Assembly: GCA_946480815.1 (NCBI GenBank)
Contig: CAMLLB010000009.1
Location: 1-64,000, forward strand
Source of the DNA: an uncultured Flavobacteriales bacterium
GTDB taxonomy: Bacteria; Bacteroidota; Bacteroidia; Flavobacteriales; Crocinitomicaceae
Direction of reading: 5' to 3'
Length of the DNA stretch: 64,000 bases
Shown here: positions 14,436-23,242 of the stretch, piece after piece
How the letters are laid out: every line of letters begins with the position of its first letter
Position numbering within the stretch: position 1 is the stretch's first letter
Program-made: the position numbers and the translations under genes
Notes under the pieces: model-generated
Seen by the model: the letters and a program-made list of their open reading frames with translations, nothing else
Told to the model about the DNA's origin: nothing
Database searches by the model: none

Positions 14436-16031
14436 TTAATCTCTTTTTTGGACAAAATGTCCCTTCTTAAGCACATAAGTTGTTTTCCCGATATGCATGG
14501 TTGATCCGTCTTCAAACTGATAAAAGTCCTGGTAGTCAATACCGTTAAAACTGAGTGATCCTTTCGTTTTATAAGCCAAATCCAGGTAATCTTCATTCAA
14601 AATGGTTCCTCCGCAAACGACCACATGCACCGGGATTCCGATACTGCCAACTAATGACATATCCCGGGGAGAAGCAAAGTTATCGGCAATTAAAATGAAC
14701 CGTTCGGTTCGCGGATAAGTTTTCAATCCGTGTATCAATGCTTCTACATTATTTTCAGGTAAATCACCACCTGATCCTTTTGTCATGACGTAAATCATGA
14801 ACTCCGAAATCGAATCCAGGTTGCTGGAAGTATAGGAATAAACTCCGCCGGTCTGACCAACTTTCTTCGTTTTATCTTTCCTGTCGTCTCCATCATTGAA
14901 AAAAACGAATTGTTTGGGTGCCTGGAGTTTATTTTTCAATTGATTTGCAATAAACTCGACCACCTGTGCATTGTATGGGGCCATACTACCTGTCACATCA
15001 CATACAAGCGTTGCCCTGGACCAATCCACTTTCGTCAGGGCTTTACTCACCTGGTTGGATGACGGTTGCGGTTTGATCGCATTATAATCGTAAGCCGGCA
15101 ATTTTGCTTTTAGTTTCGGCGGAACTTCCGTAGCAAAAACTTCCAACGGTGAAGGTACAACACTGCCCCGAGTCATGAAATCTACCGAAAACTGCACCAT
15201 GCATTCTGTTGGTTTTCCATTCAATGTCCCCGGAGTCCAATCGGGCATGCTTTTAATAAACTCACTGATTTCATCTTTGTAGGGAGATGGACCGGGCATA
15301 TTTGGGAATACGATTTTCGTGATCTTGCCTTCTTTATTGATAATGAATTGCACATCCACTTTCTTGGGTCCGCTCGCTTCAGGCGGATAATTCAGGTATT
15401 TCGAAAAATAATCGATACGGGCCCGCTCACTATGCGGGAATTTCGGAAGAACAATAACCGGTTCCACATCTTCAAGAGAATCTTGTTTCAGCTTTTCCGT
15501 TTCCTTTTTTACATACGTGTCGTAGGCATATGATTTGATCTTCCCGGACGCAACTTCCCGAATGAAACTGGATTCTACTTTTGCAGATACTGCATCCGGA
15601 AGGTCACGGTAAGTAATGGCAAATCCATGAAAATAATCCTTCCCTTCTTCCGGAGATTTGCATCCGGTTTGTGCAACCAATACCCATTCAATTCCGGATT
15701 GTTCCAAACTATTCGGAGCTGCGAGGAATAAATTCTCCAGGCGTTTCCTGCTCAATCCATGCTGATCAAATGTTTCCGATTTCCGGTAAGTCGTATAGAT
15801 CAGTTCGATCTTCAAAATGACTTTGTCCTTCACCGAGTTCAGCAGTGCCTTATTCGTGAAAATGGCATTATTGAAAGCTGTTTCAAGAAACAATACATCC
15901 TTCTTAGTTGGCTTGATATATTTTTCGACTGATCGCGGAGTCGTTTTTAAAATGAAATTAACTTGCTCCGAAATCGTTTGAGCTTGTAAAAACAAAGGAA
16001 ATATATACAAAAGGAGTAAACGGTATCGCAT
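14436..16031 (-). CDS. Secreted protein with TonB-C-like and vWA-like domains
   Basis: This 531-residue protein has a signal peptide (RYRLLLLYIFPLFLQAQ). Residues 20-190 form a helical/mixed domain I do not recognise. Residues about 205-290 resemble a TonB C-terminal domain (LNYPPEA, KVDVQFIINKEGKITKI, then WTPGTLNGKPTECMVQFSVDF). Residues about 335-500 look like a von Willebrand A fold with a MIDAS-like DVTGSMAPYN near 338, a FFNDGDD loop, GSGGDLPENNVEAL, and ERFILIADN. TonB-C plus vWA in a single periplasmic chain is unusual. It may sense or bind an envelope ligand in a metal-dependent way, but this is inference. Confidence 0.7.
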   Translation of the reverse strand: MRYRLLLLYIFPLFLQAQTISEQVNFILKTTPRSVEKYIKPTKKDVLFLETAFNNAIFTNKALLNSVKDKVILKIELIYTTYRKSETFDQHGLSRKRLENLFLAAPNSLEQSGIEWVLVAQTGCKSPEEGKDYFHGFAITYRDLPDAVSAKVESSFIREVASGKIKSYAYDTYVKKETEKLKQDSLEDVEPVIVLPKFPHSERARIDYFSKYLNYPPEASGPKKVDVQFIINKEGKITKIVFPNMPGPSPYKDEISEFIKSMPDWTPGTLNGKPTECMVQFSVDFMTRGSVVPSPLEVFATEVPPKLKAKLPAYDYNAIKPQPSSNQVSKALTKVDWSRATLVCDVTGSMAPYNAQVVEFIANQLKNKLQAPKQFVFFNDGDDRKDKTKKVGQTGGVYSYTSSNLDSISEFMIYVMTKGSGGDLPENNVEALIHGLKTYPRTERFILIADNFASPRDMSLVGSIGIPVHVVVCGGTILNEDYLDLAYKTKGSLSFNGIDYQDFYQFEDGSTMHIGKTTYVLKKGHFVQKRD

Positions 16032-16074
16032 ATTCAGTTGGTTCTTAAATCCATAATGCAGTCACCGGGAAATG

Positions 16075-16665
16075 TTACAGGTTTCCTAAGATTGCATCTT
16101 TTCCGAAATACAAGGCAGAACACCAGGAGCTTAGAATGATAAAACCGACCAGACCTGCTATTGATTTATGCATTGGATTCTCTGCTTTGCTTAAAAAAAC
16201 GGTCATTAACCACATCCAGGAAGGAACGATCAGCCACTCAAACATATTCATCATCAGGCAAATCGCCATCGCGACTGCATTGGCAATCTGTAACCAACGA
16301 TACATCGTTTTATCTTCAAAAGCGAGTAAGATCTGCCAAATAAAGAAGAACAGTACAAATCCCAGGAAAAACCAGGACGAAAATGCAATCATTGAACCCT
16401 GTTTCTCTTCAAAATCAAGATCCGTAAAGATCAGCTGCATCACAAACTTGGAAGAAACGGCTAAAAAGGCAGTCCAAAGGATCAACGTAACTTCTTTCAG
16501 ACGGATTTTTCTCCGGTTAGCGATCAATAAAATAACAGCAACCAGGAACAATCCTGCTTTGTACAAACCGAAAGGAAAAATAAATGCTCCATCCTTCATG
16601 AGGGTGGATAATCCATACATTCCGGCGGTCAGTATGGCCAGTAAAACGATTCGTTCACTAATCAT
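16075..16665 (-). CDS. Integral membrane protein, unknown
   Basis: This is a 196-residue, very hydrophobic protein with about six membrane segments (for example ILTAGMYGLSTLM, YKAGLFLVAVILLIA, LWTAFLAVSSKFVM, FFLGFVLFFFIWQILLAF and two near the C-terminus). I recognise no family or catalytic motif. Its start overlaps the 3' end of map by 8 nt, so it is co-translated with methionine aminopeptidase. That coupling says little about function. Confidence 0.7.
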   Translation of the reverse strand: MISERIVLLAILTAGMYGLSTLMKDGAFIFPFGLYKAGLFLVAVILLIANRRKIRLKEVTLILWTAFLAVSSKFVMQLIFTDLDFEEKQGSMIAFSSWFFLGFVLFFFIWQILLAFEDKTMYRWLQIANAVAMAICLMMNMFEWLIVPSWMWLMTVFLSKAENPMHKSIAGLVGFIILSSWCSALYFGKDAILGNL

Positions 16666-17440
16666 TTTTCTTTGCCAGGGCTTCTTCGATATAGTCGAAT
16701 GTGGAAAGGATCACCGGTTTTCCATCAACCACTGCAATATCGTGCTCGAAATGAGCGCTTGGTTGCCCGTCAGCAGTGACGATCGTCCAGTTATCTTCCA
16801 ATTGAATGACTTTTTCGGTTCCCATATTGATCATCGGTTCAATTGCGATCGTCAAACCATTCATGATCTTCTTTCCGCGTCCTCTTTTTCCGTAATTGGG
16901 AACCTGCGGATCTTCATGCAGGGTTTTACCCAATCCATGTCCTACCAATTCGCGAACAACTCCGTAACCATGTTTTTCTGCATGTGTTTGAATTGCCCAA
17001 CCAATATCATCCATCCGGTTTCCTACTTGCGCCTGTTCGATTCCCAAATACAAACATTCCAGGGTAACGTCAAGCAATTTGCGTTTTGCCTCAGAAACTT
17101 TTCCGATTGCAAATGTATATGCGTGATCTCCGTAATATCCTTTATAAACAGCTCCGCAGTCAACAGAAACAATATCACCTTCCTGGATCGGTCTTTCGGT
17201 TGGTAAACCATGTACCACTTGTTCGTTTACTGAAATAAGCAAGGTGCTCGGACATCCGTACAATCCCAGGAATCCCGGAATAGCATCCTGAGAGCGAATA
17301 TAAGCTTCCGCCATTTTATCCAATTCCAGGGGAGTAACTCCCGGGCGAATCAATTCTGCCACTTTCCCTAAGGTTCTGCTAACCACCAAGGCTGCCTGGC
17401 GCATAATTTCAATTTCTTCGGCTGTTTTATATTTGATCAT
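16658..17440 (-). CDS. map: Type I methionine aminopeptidase
   Basis: MetAP removes the initiator methionine from nascent proteins. The protein has 260 residues from the ATG at 17440 (MIKYKTAEEIEIMR, the usual family start). Metal-site blocks are all visible: SVNEQVVHGLP, VDCGAVYKGYYGDHAYTF (two Asp), ELVGHGLGKTLHEDP (His), AIEPM (Glu) and AHFEHDIAVV (Glu). An in-frame ATG at 17461 would add seven residues, but it lies at the expected transcription start set by the -7 box TATCTTTG (17467-17474), so 17440 with a short leader is preferred. A membrane protein gene overlaps its 3' end. Confidence 0.93.
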   Translation of the reverse strand: MIKYKTAEEIEIMRQAALVVSRTLGKVAELIRPGVTPLELDKMAEAYIRSQDAIPGFLGLYGCPSTLLISVNEQVVHGLPTERPIQEGDIVSVDCGAVYKGYYGDHAYTFAIGKVSEAKRKLLDVTLECLYLGIEQAQVGNRMDDIGWAIQTHAEKHGYGVVRELVGHGLGKTLHEDPQVPNYGKRGRGKKIMNGLTIAIEPMINMGTEKVIQLEDNWTIVTADGQPSAHFEHDIAVVDGKPVILSTFDYIEEALAKKND

Positions 17441-17466
17441 ACTCTTATTCAGGAAATTCATCGATG

Positions 17467-17474
17467 CAAAGATA
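17467..17474 (-). promoter_or_regulatory. -7 promoter box of map
   Basis: TATCTTTG on the minus strand fits TAnnTTTG. A TTTG lies 22 bases upstream, slightly too far for the -33 box. The predicted start is near 17461, which leaves a leader of about 20 nt before the chosen map start. Confidence 0.45.
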
Positions 17475-17727
17475 CTGCAAATTGAATTGCGAATTCCAAA
17501 TTCCGAATTCCGAATTAGAACAACGTCATTTAACCCTCAGAACCAACAACTTGACAAGCAGTTAGGTGTCTTCAAATTCCGGAATTCTCTTCTCCTAAAA
17601 TTCGAGTGTTCGAGTGTTCGCTAATTTGCGAACAGTTCACATTTAAACAATTGATTTTCAATGCTATATAAATTTCAATCGTATCTCTTTCACCTTCATC
17701 CTGATAGCAGTTTGAAGTCATTTTCAA
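17475..17727. repeat. AATTCCGAATT / TTCGCGAA phrase repeats
   Basis: The spacer holds AATTGCGAATTCC, AATTCCGAATTCCGAATT (about 17495-17517) and further on TTCGAGTGTTCGAGTGTTCGCTAATTTGCGAAC-like phrases (about 17600-17635), plus the imperfect hairpin TTCGCTAATTTGCGAA. No gene is seen. The same style of repeat recurs at 2439, 10840, 55143, 58125 and 63384. Confidence 0.55.
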
Positions 17728-18585
17728 CTATCTCTCGAATCGCTTTAGCTGAAAGGCTTCAAATGTCCATTCCGGTGTATAGATCTTCATGTGCTCCTCC
17801 AGGTTATACCAGGGAGATGTTGTTGCGTTCATTGGATTCTGTAAAACCTGGATCTCCTGCGCCGGCATATAACTTTGAGCCAAAAGCACCATTTTTTCGC
17901 CGTCCTGGTTCTCCGCCAAGTCCACCACGATAACCGCATGTCCGGGAGCCCCACCGCGAATCAATACGTCTCCGATTTCCACGTCTTTCAGTTCAACAGA
18001 ACGCAATTCTTTTTCCAGGGAAAGTGTACTGGCATAATTGAAAACCGTTTCCATATACTTCAAAAAAGAGGAATAACTGTTATCCGCCGAAGCCGATTTC
18101 TGCCAAAAGACCGAATTGCCATTCAGCGCCACACGATTCCCTTCACGCCATTTGGAATATGCGCAATTAAAGCCACTCACAAAACGGAAATGAATATCCG
18201 AAAACCGTTTATTGTGGAACAGATATTCTCCCCGCAAACGCATAACCGCATCGGCGCACTGCTGCAGATCACGCTTACCGACAGACATATTGATAACCGC
18301 CACATGTGCACTTTGGTTTCCCTTTAACTCACCATTGTATAAATGAACGGCCGAACCGTGCTTTTTAAGCGGAAGATTCCTCAAATAAAATTCGAAACTA
18401 CTACTATCCTGTGCTTTTCGCTCATAACCTTCGGGAGGAAGAAAACGCGTTGCAATCGTTGTACCGGAAGTATCTGTCAATTGTACGGCAGAGTTGACTC
18501 CTTCAATTGTTTTCGGTGGTTTGAGATCACAGGAAACGCTTATCAATAAAGTGATTAAAAGTGCAGCAAGAAAGAATCTATTCAT
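17728..18585 (-). CDS. DUF4846 family lipoprotein
   Basis: This 285-residue protein has a lipoprotein signal (LLITLLISVSC, cysteine near residue 19). The mature part matches DUF4846 as I know it: FLPPEGYERK, HLYNGELKGNQSAH, CADAVMRLRGEYLFHNKRF, FVSGFNCAYSKWREG and the GDVLIRGGAPGHAVIVVDLA block, ending with an SPWY/WTFEAFQLKRF tail. The GDV...GHAVIV part is reminiscent of NlpC/P60-like folds, with a histidine in place, so a hydrolase role on the cell wall is possible but unproven. It is flanked by repeat-rich gaps on both sides. Confidence 0.8.
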   Translation of the reverse strand: MNRFFLAALLITLLISVSCDLKPPKTIEGVNSAVQLTDTSGTTIATRFLPPEGYERKAQDSSSFEFYLRNLPLKKHGSAVHLYNGELKGNQSAHVAVINMSVGKRDLQQCADAVMRLRGEYLFHNKRFSDIHFRFVSGFNCAYSKWREGNRVALNGNSVFWQKSASADNSYSSFLKYMETVFNYASTLSLEKELRSVELKDVEIGDVLIRGGAPGHAVIVVDLAENQDGEKMVLLAQSYMPAQEIQVLQNPMNATTSPWYNLEEHMKIYTPEWTFEAFQLKRFER

Positions 18586-18646
18586 GGGTTTGATGGTTTC
18601 AAGTTTGATCCAAGATAAGGAATCTCCCTTAACTCAAACTACTTTC

Positions 18647-18680
18647 ACAAAAAAAACCGACTCATTACTGAATCGGTTTC
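18647..18680 (-). terminator. Hairpin terminator
   Basis: AACCGA (18655-18660) pairs with TCGGTT (18673-18678). On the minus strand a run of eight T follows. It ends transcripts from the 18697-21832 gene pair. Confidence 0.75.
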
Positions 18681-18696
18681 ATTTGGTTCATTCTAT

Positions 18697-19731
18697 TTAT
18701 TTTCCTTTCGGAACGTGTGTATCTGTGAATTTCTCAGCAGCTGAATTCCAGCCATCAATCAATGCTGAACGTTTTTTGTTTAAGTTCTGATTGGTTGCGT
18801 TAAACGTATTTACACTTGCATTCATATCGTTTACGGCTTTGTTGTATTCATTTACATCTGCCTGTGTTCTTTTCTTTTCAGGAATTTCGTCAAACGCTTT
18901 CTTCACTTTGTTGAAGTTTTCCGTTTTCATGAAATAGTCAGACATTTTAGGAATTTCATTCTTTCCTTCTTCAATGTAGAAATTCAACAATTTTTTGGTC
19001 GCTTCAATCATGCTTCTATCATTTTTATACGGCTTTACAGCTTCCAATTTTTTCAATCCTTCTTCTGCAGCAGAAACCAGGGCATTTCTGTTTTGCTCAA
19101 TGGCGTTGATATCTTGTCTTGTAATTGCATCTGTCAGGTATACCTCCTGTTTGAAACTTTTAAAGAAAATCAAATAGATCTCATTGTATGTATCGTAGAC
19201 TTCACCTGCAATCGACATTTTTTTGTCCAGAGCATCTTCCGATGAGATCAGGTTGATATTATTCGCCGCCGCAAATGCTTTTTGCTCTCTGCTGATCATT
19301 TCGGAAGCAGCAACCAATTTATCATTTGCACGCTCTCTTGCCAGCATATATGCCTCCATTGCATCGTAGGACTCTTCCGAAACGGCTTCCATATCGACGA
19401 TCTTTGCATAATCTTCCTTCAAAACCAGGTTTGAAATTCTAAAATACTCGATCACCGAGTCACGAAACTGAGTTGAACCGTTAAATCCACTAGCTGTTTT
19501 TGCCTTACTCAAAGCAGCATTCGATGTCTGGATCAATTCTCCTCTTCTTTTTTCCACTTTACGGGCACTTTTACCATGTGAAACGGAACTGGTGTAATCC
19601 CACATATCCTGGTTGATCTTACCATCTTCAGCAGTCAAGACATTCCTATACTCTACTGCGGTGTGTGCATAGGTGTTCGCCGTTCCAAAAAAGGCGACCA
19701 TTAAGGTGATCTTTAGTAATCGATTTTTCAT
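18697..19731 (-). CDS. Secreted alpha-helical protein, unknown
   Basis: This 344-residue protein has a signal peptide (KNRLLKITLMVAFFGTANTYAH). The rest is almost entirely helical and charged, with no cysteine and no catalytic motif I recognise. Phrases such as VEYRNVLTAEDGKINQDMWDYTSS and GKSARKVEKRRGELIQTSNAALSK resemble the helical surface-protein family annotated after Leptospira LIC11966, but I hold this only weakly. It starts 13 nt downstream of the stop of an S41 protease gene on the same strand, so the two are probably co-transcribed. It could be a substrate or adaptor of the protease. Confidence 0.65.
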   Translation of the reverse strand: MKNRLLKITLMVAFFGTANTYAHTAVEYRNVLTAEDGKINQDMWDYTSSVSHGKSARKVEKRRGELIQTSNAALSKAKTASGFNGSTQFRDSVIEYFRISNLVLKEDYAKIVDMEAVSEESYDAMEAYMLARERANDKLVAASEMISREQKAFAAANNINLISSEDALDKKMSIAGEVYDTYNEIYLIFFKSFKQEVYLTDAITRQDINAIEQNRNALVSAAEEGLKKLEAVKPYKNDRSMIEATKKLLNFYIEEGKNEIPKMSDYFMKTENFNKVKKAFDEIPEKKRTQADVNEYNKAVNDMNASVNTFNATNQNLNKKRSALIDGWNSAAEKFTDTHVPKGK

Positions 19732-19744
19732 TTTGTGTTTTTTA

Positions 19745-21832
19745 TTACTTGATTAATTGTACCCATTCATTCATGATTCCAAGCGCCTCAAACAATTCAA
19801 TATCCAGTTTTAAGCGCACTGCAAAATCTTCGAAATATTTTTTGAGAATGGGATTTTTGTCATAAACTATCTGATCAAAGGAATTGGATTTTACCAGGTA
19901 ATTCCAATTCGCGTCGCTCTTTAATGCTTTAAATCGGTCTTTTGTTACATCTTCTTTCTGTACTTCCTTCCAATAGCTTGTAATATCTAAGATCACAACC
20001 TGGTTTTCATTAAAATTCTTCCCAAGTGAATCCAGCATTTGGTAATAAGTTGCATAAATTCCTTCTTTTCGCTGCTTTTCAGAAAAAGCCTTTAATGTTT
20101 CGATCGGTAAGTCCGTTGCAGATGATGTGTATACCATCTTCTTATCAATTACTCCCGGAATTAAGGCATTTTTATAATTGCGTTCCCGCTCTTCAATGGA
20201 ATCAAAAGAACTCATTCCCAATTCAATATCAGGCATCACACCGACTCCCTGATTGGACTTTCCATTTACGCGGTACAAAAATCCGCCGGTAATATTCGCA
20301 TATCCGTAATCCGGGTTTTCCTGGAGCATGGAAAAATCTCCGATCAAAGGATCCAAAGGATAAACCATTTGACTGGTCGCTTTCCCGAAACTTGGAACTC
20401 CCACAATAATTGCTTTCTTGTAATCCTGTAATACGGCAGCAACGATCTCCGATGCCGAAGCACTTCCTGCGTCAATCAGCACCATCAACGGTCCGTCGTA
20501 AATAAATCCACGGTTGATATCTTTCATCACCTGAACTGCTCCTGTATTGTCCGTGGTCGCTAAAATTGGTCCATAATCAATAAAAATACCGGAAAGAGCA
20601 ACGGCTTCATACAACGATCCTCCTCCATTCCCACGTAAATCAAGTACCAATCCTTCGATCCCGTCTTTCTTCAATTTCAAAATACACTTCGCCATGTCAT
20701 TTGCACAACCCAGTTCAGTTCCATCCGCGGAATGTGAAGTGTAAAAATCCGGTAAACTGATGTAACCGATATTTTTAGTACCGCTTATCAAGGCGTTTTT
20801 GATATTGTCATTATCATTATAAACGACTGTCTTTTCCAGGTCGACCTGAACTTCCATTCCTTCCTTATCCAGCACTAACAGGGAGATTTCCCTTCCCTGA
20901 AAATTCTTAAAAGCTTCCGACAGCTCTTTTAATCCGCTAACCCCGTTTTTGATTTCCAGCCAGTTGGAACTTTTCCAACCAAATTTGATCCGCAGGATCT
21001 GATCACCCGAAAAAAGTTCATTACTTAACCAGGCAGAACTTCCAGGTAAAATATCTGTTAAGATCACCTTGTTTTGTTCGTCCAACCCGTAGCTGATACC
21101 GAACTTTTCCTTTTGAGTTGAAAGCTCTTCGATAAATCCTTCTTTTTGACTTGGGCTGAAATACAAACTATGCGGATCAAAGCTCATAGCAATGGCATTC
21201 AAATACATTTCCTGTATCATTTTTTTGCTTGCCAGAAGTTCAAAATAATTAGAATAACGCATTTCGATCTTTGCCCGTGCCCTTTTTTCAAATGAAGTCA
21301 GCGAATCTTTCAATAAGATTTTCGAATCTTTCGGATGCATGGAAACTATTTCAGAGAATATCATCAGACACAGATTATTCTCCCAAAAAGTCTTATAGTT
21401 TGCCGGTGTCAGGTTATCCTGCATCTCCGGATCATATTTTTTTGTACTGTTCAATAAAACAGGTTTACCTAAATATGCTTTCTGAATTGCCTGAATTTCC
21501 TTTGACCTTTCCGAAAAAATCCGGGTGAATTCTGAGAAATAACGGGAATTCCCTGTCTCAATATCTTCATTCAACTTTGCACTCAAGCCTTTCAGATACG
21601 TGAGATCTTCTGTTTTGAAAATTTCCCTTTTCGCATCCATAAAGGAATAGAAATAATCATGCACCTGGTTCCCGAATTGAGCATCTATTGTTCGCGGCTT
21701 TACATGTTTACCCTGGATTTTTTTGACCAATAAACGAGCATTGACAGATAACGAATCTGGTTCCCCGGCAACTAACTGAAATGCAAATAACAGGCTTAGT
21801 AAGGTGGTTGTAAATAAAGATCTTAACCGCAA
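19745..21832 (-). CDS. S41 family C-terminal processing peptidase
   Basis: This is a 695-residue secreted serine protease of the Prc/CTP type, which trims exported proteins in the periplasm. It has a signal peptide (residues 1-23) and an N-terminal helical domain with LYFSPSQKEGF-like CTP features (about 215). A PDZ domain follows (about 245-335, LPGSSAWLSNELFSGDQILRI). The S41 core has LVLDLRGNGGGSLYEA (about 400) and the nucleophile block IDAGSASASEIVA (serine near 457) with the general-base lysine in VPSFGKATSQ. The C-terminal helical domain is longer than in CtpA, as in Prc. A helical secreted protein gene follows 13 nt downstream. Confidence 0.9.
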   Translation of the reverse strand: MRLRSLFTTTLLSLLFAFQLVAGEPDSLSVNARLLVKKIQGKHVKPRTIDAQFGNQVHDYFYSFMDAKREIFKTEDLTYLKGLSAKLNEDIETGNSRYFSEFTRIFSERSKEIQAIQKAYLGKPVLLNSTKKYDPEMQDNLTPANYKTFWENNLCLMIFSEIVSMHPKDSKILLKDSLTSFEKRARAKIEMRYSNYFELLASKKMIQEMYLNAIAMSFDPHSLYFSPSQKEGFIEELSTQKEKFGISYGLDEQNKVILTDILPGSSAWLSNELFSGDQILRIKFGWKSSNWLEIKNGVSGLKELSEAFKNFQGREISLLVLDKEGMEVQVDLEKTVVYNDNDNIKNALISGTKNIGYISLPDFYTSHSADGTELGCANDMAKCILKLKKDGIEGLVLDLRGNGGGSLYEAVALSGIFIDYGPILATTDNTGAVQVMKDINRGFIYDGPLMVLIDAGSASASEIVAAVLQDYKKAIIVGVPSFGKATSQMVYPLDPLIGDFSMLQENPDYGYANITGGFLYRVNGKSNQGVGVMPDIELGMSSFDSIEERERNYKNALIPGVIDKKMVYTSSATDLPIETLKAFSEKQRKEGIYATYYQMLDSLGKNFNENQVVILDITSYWKEVQKEDVTKDRFKALKSDANWNYLVKSNSFDQIVYDKNPILKKYFEDFAVRLKLDIELFEALGIMNEWVQLIK

Positions 21833-21876
21833 AATGAGTATTTTTCAGCAACAAAAGTACTACGAATTTTGAAATG

Positions 21877-21899
21877 AAAAAGCACCCGCAGGTGCTTTC
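21877..21899 (-). terminator. Terminator of the rtcB-prfH-TPR operon
   Basis: AAAGCACC (21879-21886) and GGTGCTTT (21891-21898) form an 8-bp stem with a four-base loop. On the minus strand it is followed by TTTTTCATTT. It lies after the last operon gene and before the S41 protease gene. Confidence 0.8.
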
Positions 21900-21956
21900 C
21901 TTATTTTATTGGATTTTGCCGGAACAAATTATAATTGAACGAACGCTTCCCGCATG

Positions 21957-22076
21957 AAGCAATTTGAATTGCTTTGCCCGGTCTTTCTGCCGCGGCGGAC
22001 TATAGCTCCTTCTCCTTCGGCTTTCCCATCCGTCATTTGACGGATCGAGCCTCAGTCTTCGCCAGCTAAAGCTGGC
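21957..22076. repeat. Mosaic of four small palindromes
   Basis: In 120 bases there are AAGCAATT-TG-AATTGCTT (21957-21974), TCTGCCGCGGCGGA (21986-21999, one base off the tRNA-Arg insert) flanked by AGCTATAGT-like sequence, ATCCGTCA-TT-TGACGGAT (22028-22045), and GCCAGCT-AA-AGCTGGC (22061-22076). The last one contains the stop codon and final codons of the TPR gene at 22066. Confidence 0.75.
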
Positions 22077-22542
22077 TCTTCTTCTCGATCCGTTTCTTCA
22101 TTTCTTCCAGATCGGACATAAACGAGCCGGTTTGCGCCAAAAGCATTGCTTCTTTAATTGCCTTCTGCGCTTTTTTGAATTTCAATTGTTTTTCAAAAAA
22201 CAGGGCTTCATAATAGAACAACAGGCCTCTGTCGATTCCTTTGCGTTTTCGTGCAAAAGCCAGTAATTTGACCATTTCTTCGAACTCTTCCTGGATTAAC
22301 AGACAATCCAAAAAGTAAGGATAAGTCTCAAGGTAATCAACACTTGCCGCGAGTGCTTCCCTGAAATAGCTGTTTGCAAGTGAGTAATCCTTGAAAATTT
22401 CCAAATGTACCCGTCCCATCAAACACAAGGCAATCGGGTTGTTTTCTTCGTATGCCATTGCATAATTCAAGGATTCCAAAGCTTCTTCCAGGTTGTACGG
22501 ATAATAATCCAGTGCTTTTACCAGGTAAATATTTGCTGTCAT
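22066..22542 (-). CDS. TPR-repeat protein linked to prfH
   Basis: This is a 158-residue helical protein that reads as tetratricopeptide-like repeats: YPYNLEEALESLNYAMAYEENNPIALCLMGRVH (residues about 15-47), then DYSLANSYFREALAAS and a third unit QLKFKKAQKAIKEAMLLAQ. It starts inside the stop of prfH (ATGA overlap), so it is translationally coupled and is a third member of the rtcB-prfH operon. TPRs bind protein partners, so it may connect the repair enzymes to the ribosome or to each other; that is inference. The last residues (SQL) and stop are read from a palindromic repeat, so the original C-terminus may have been replaced. Confidence 0.8.
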   Translation of the reverse strand: MTANIYLVKALDYYPYNLEEALESLNYAMAYEENNPIALCLMGRVHLEIFKDYSLANSYFREALAASVDYLETYPYFLDCLLIQEEFEEMVKLLAFARKRKGIDRGLLFYYEALFFEKQLKFKKAQKAIKEAMLLAQTGSFMSDLEEMKKRIEKKSQL

Positions 22543-23234
22543 TGGTTCAATTCTTTGTGTAGTTCTTGTTTCAATTTGTTTCGTTGTTTCTTAAAGGTCT
22601 TCTCTGCCTTTTTCGGCTTAAAGTCCATTCCGGTAAAGGTTCTTACCGGGTTTCCACGTTCCAGTTCATGATGCTGCGACCAGGTTTGGTTCACTACCTC
22701 CAACAGCTTTTCATTTTGGACTTTTTCCAGTTTTTCACGGATCCGCTCACGTGCAATTTTCTTGTTTTGAAGTTGCGAACGGCTTTCCTGTACGAAAACC
22801 ATGATGCCTGTTGGCTGATGAATTGCCCGAACCGCAGAACTGACTTTGTTAACATGCTGTCCGCCAGAGCCACTGCTTCGAACGGATTGATACACGATCT
22901 CGTTTTCATTCCAGTCAATAGTTTTTGCAGGATCCACTTCAAAAATCCCCACAAACCAGTTCTTTCTCCCATGATTGGGACGATACGGACTTTTTTGAAT
23001 CCATTGTATCGTCCCCAACCACGATTGAATTGCTTCACGAACTGCATTTCCACTTACCCGAACGGTTGCGGATAAAATGGTCCCGCTTTCTGCTCCTGTA
23101 ACACGGTCCACCGTTTCGGCCTGCAAGCCTTTTTGTCTCAAATCTGCAAGCAAAACACCCAGGATTTTCCCGGCCGCCAATTGACACTCCAAAGGTCCTT
23201 TTGCGGTTGTGATATGTACTAATTTTGTTTCCAT
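22539..23234 (-). CDS. prfH: Peptide chain release factor-like protein PrfH
   Basis: PrfH is a release factor paralogue that accompanies certain RtcB ligases. In E. coli the RtcB2-PrfH pair has been linked to rescue and repair of ribosomes cut in the 16S decoding centre by colicin E3-type nucleases. From the ATG at 23234 it has 231 residues. The peptidyl-hydrolysis motif is SGSGGQHVNKV (GGQ at 124-126), preceded by a PYRPNHGRKNWFVGI block and followed by the basic C-terminal part. It lacks the codon-recognition domain 2 tripeptides of RF1/RF2 and has a shorter N-terminus. A longer frame reaching back to 23348 lies within rtcB and is not needed. It overlaps the TPR gene by 4 nt and follows rtcB by 8 nt. 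Confidence 0.93.
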   Translation of the reverse strand: METKLVHITTAKGPLECQLAAGKILGVLLADLRQKGLQAETVDRVTGAESGTILSATVRVSGNAVREAIQSWLGTIQWIQKSPYRPNHGRKNWFVGIFEVDPAKTIDWNENEIVYQSVRSSGSGGQHVNKVSSAVRAIHQPTGIMVFVQESRSQLQNKKIARERIREKLEKVQNEKLLEVVNQTWSQHHELERGNPVRTFTGMDFKPKKAEKTFKKQRNKLKQELHKELNQ

Positions 23235-23242
23235 ACTTTCGT

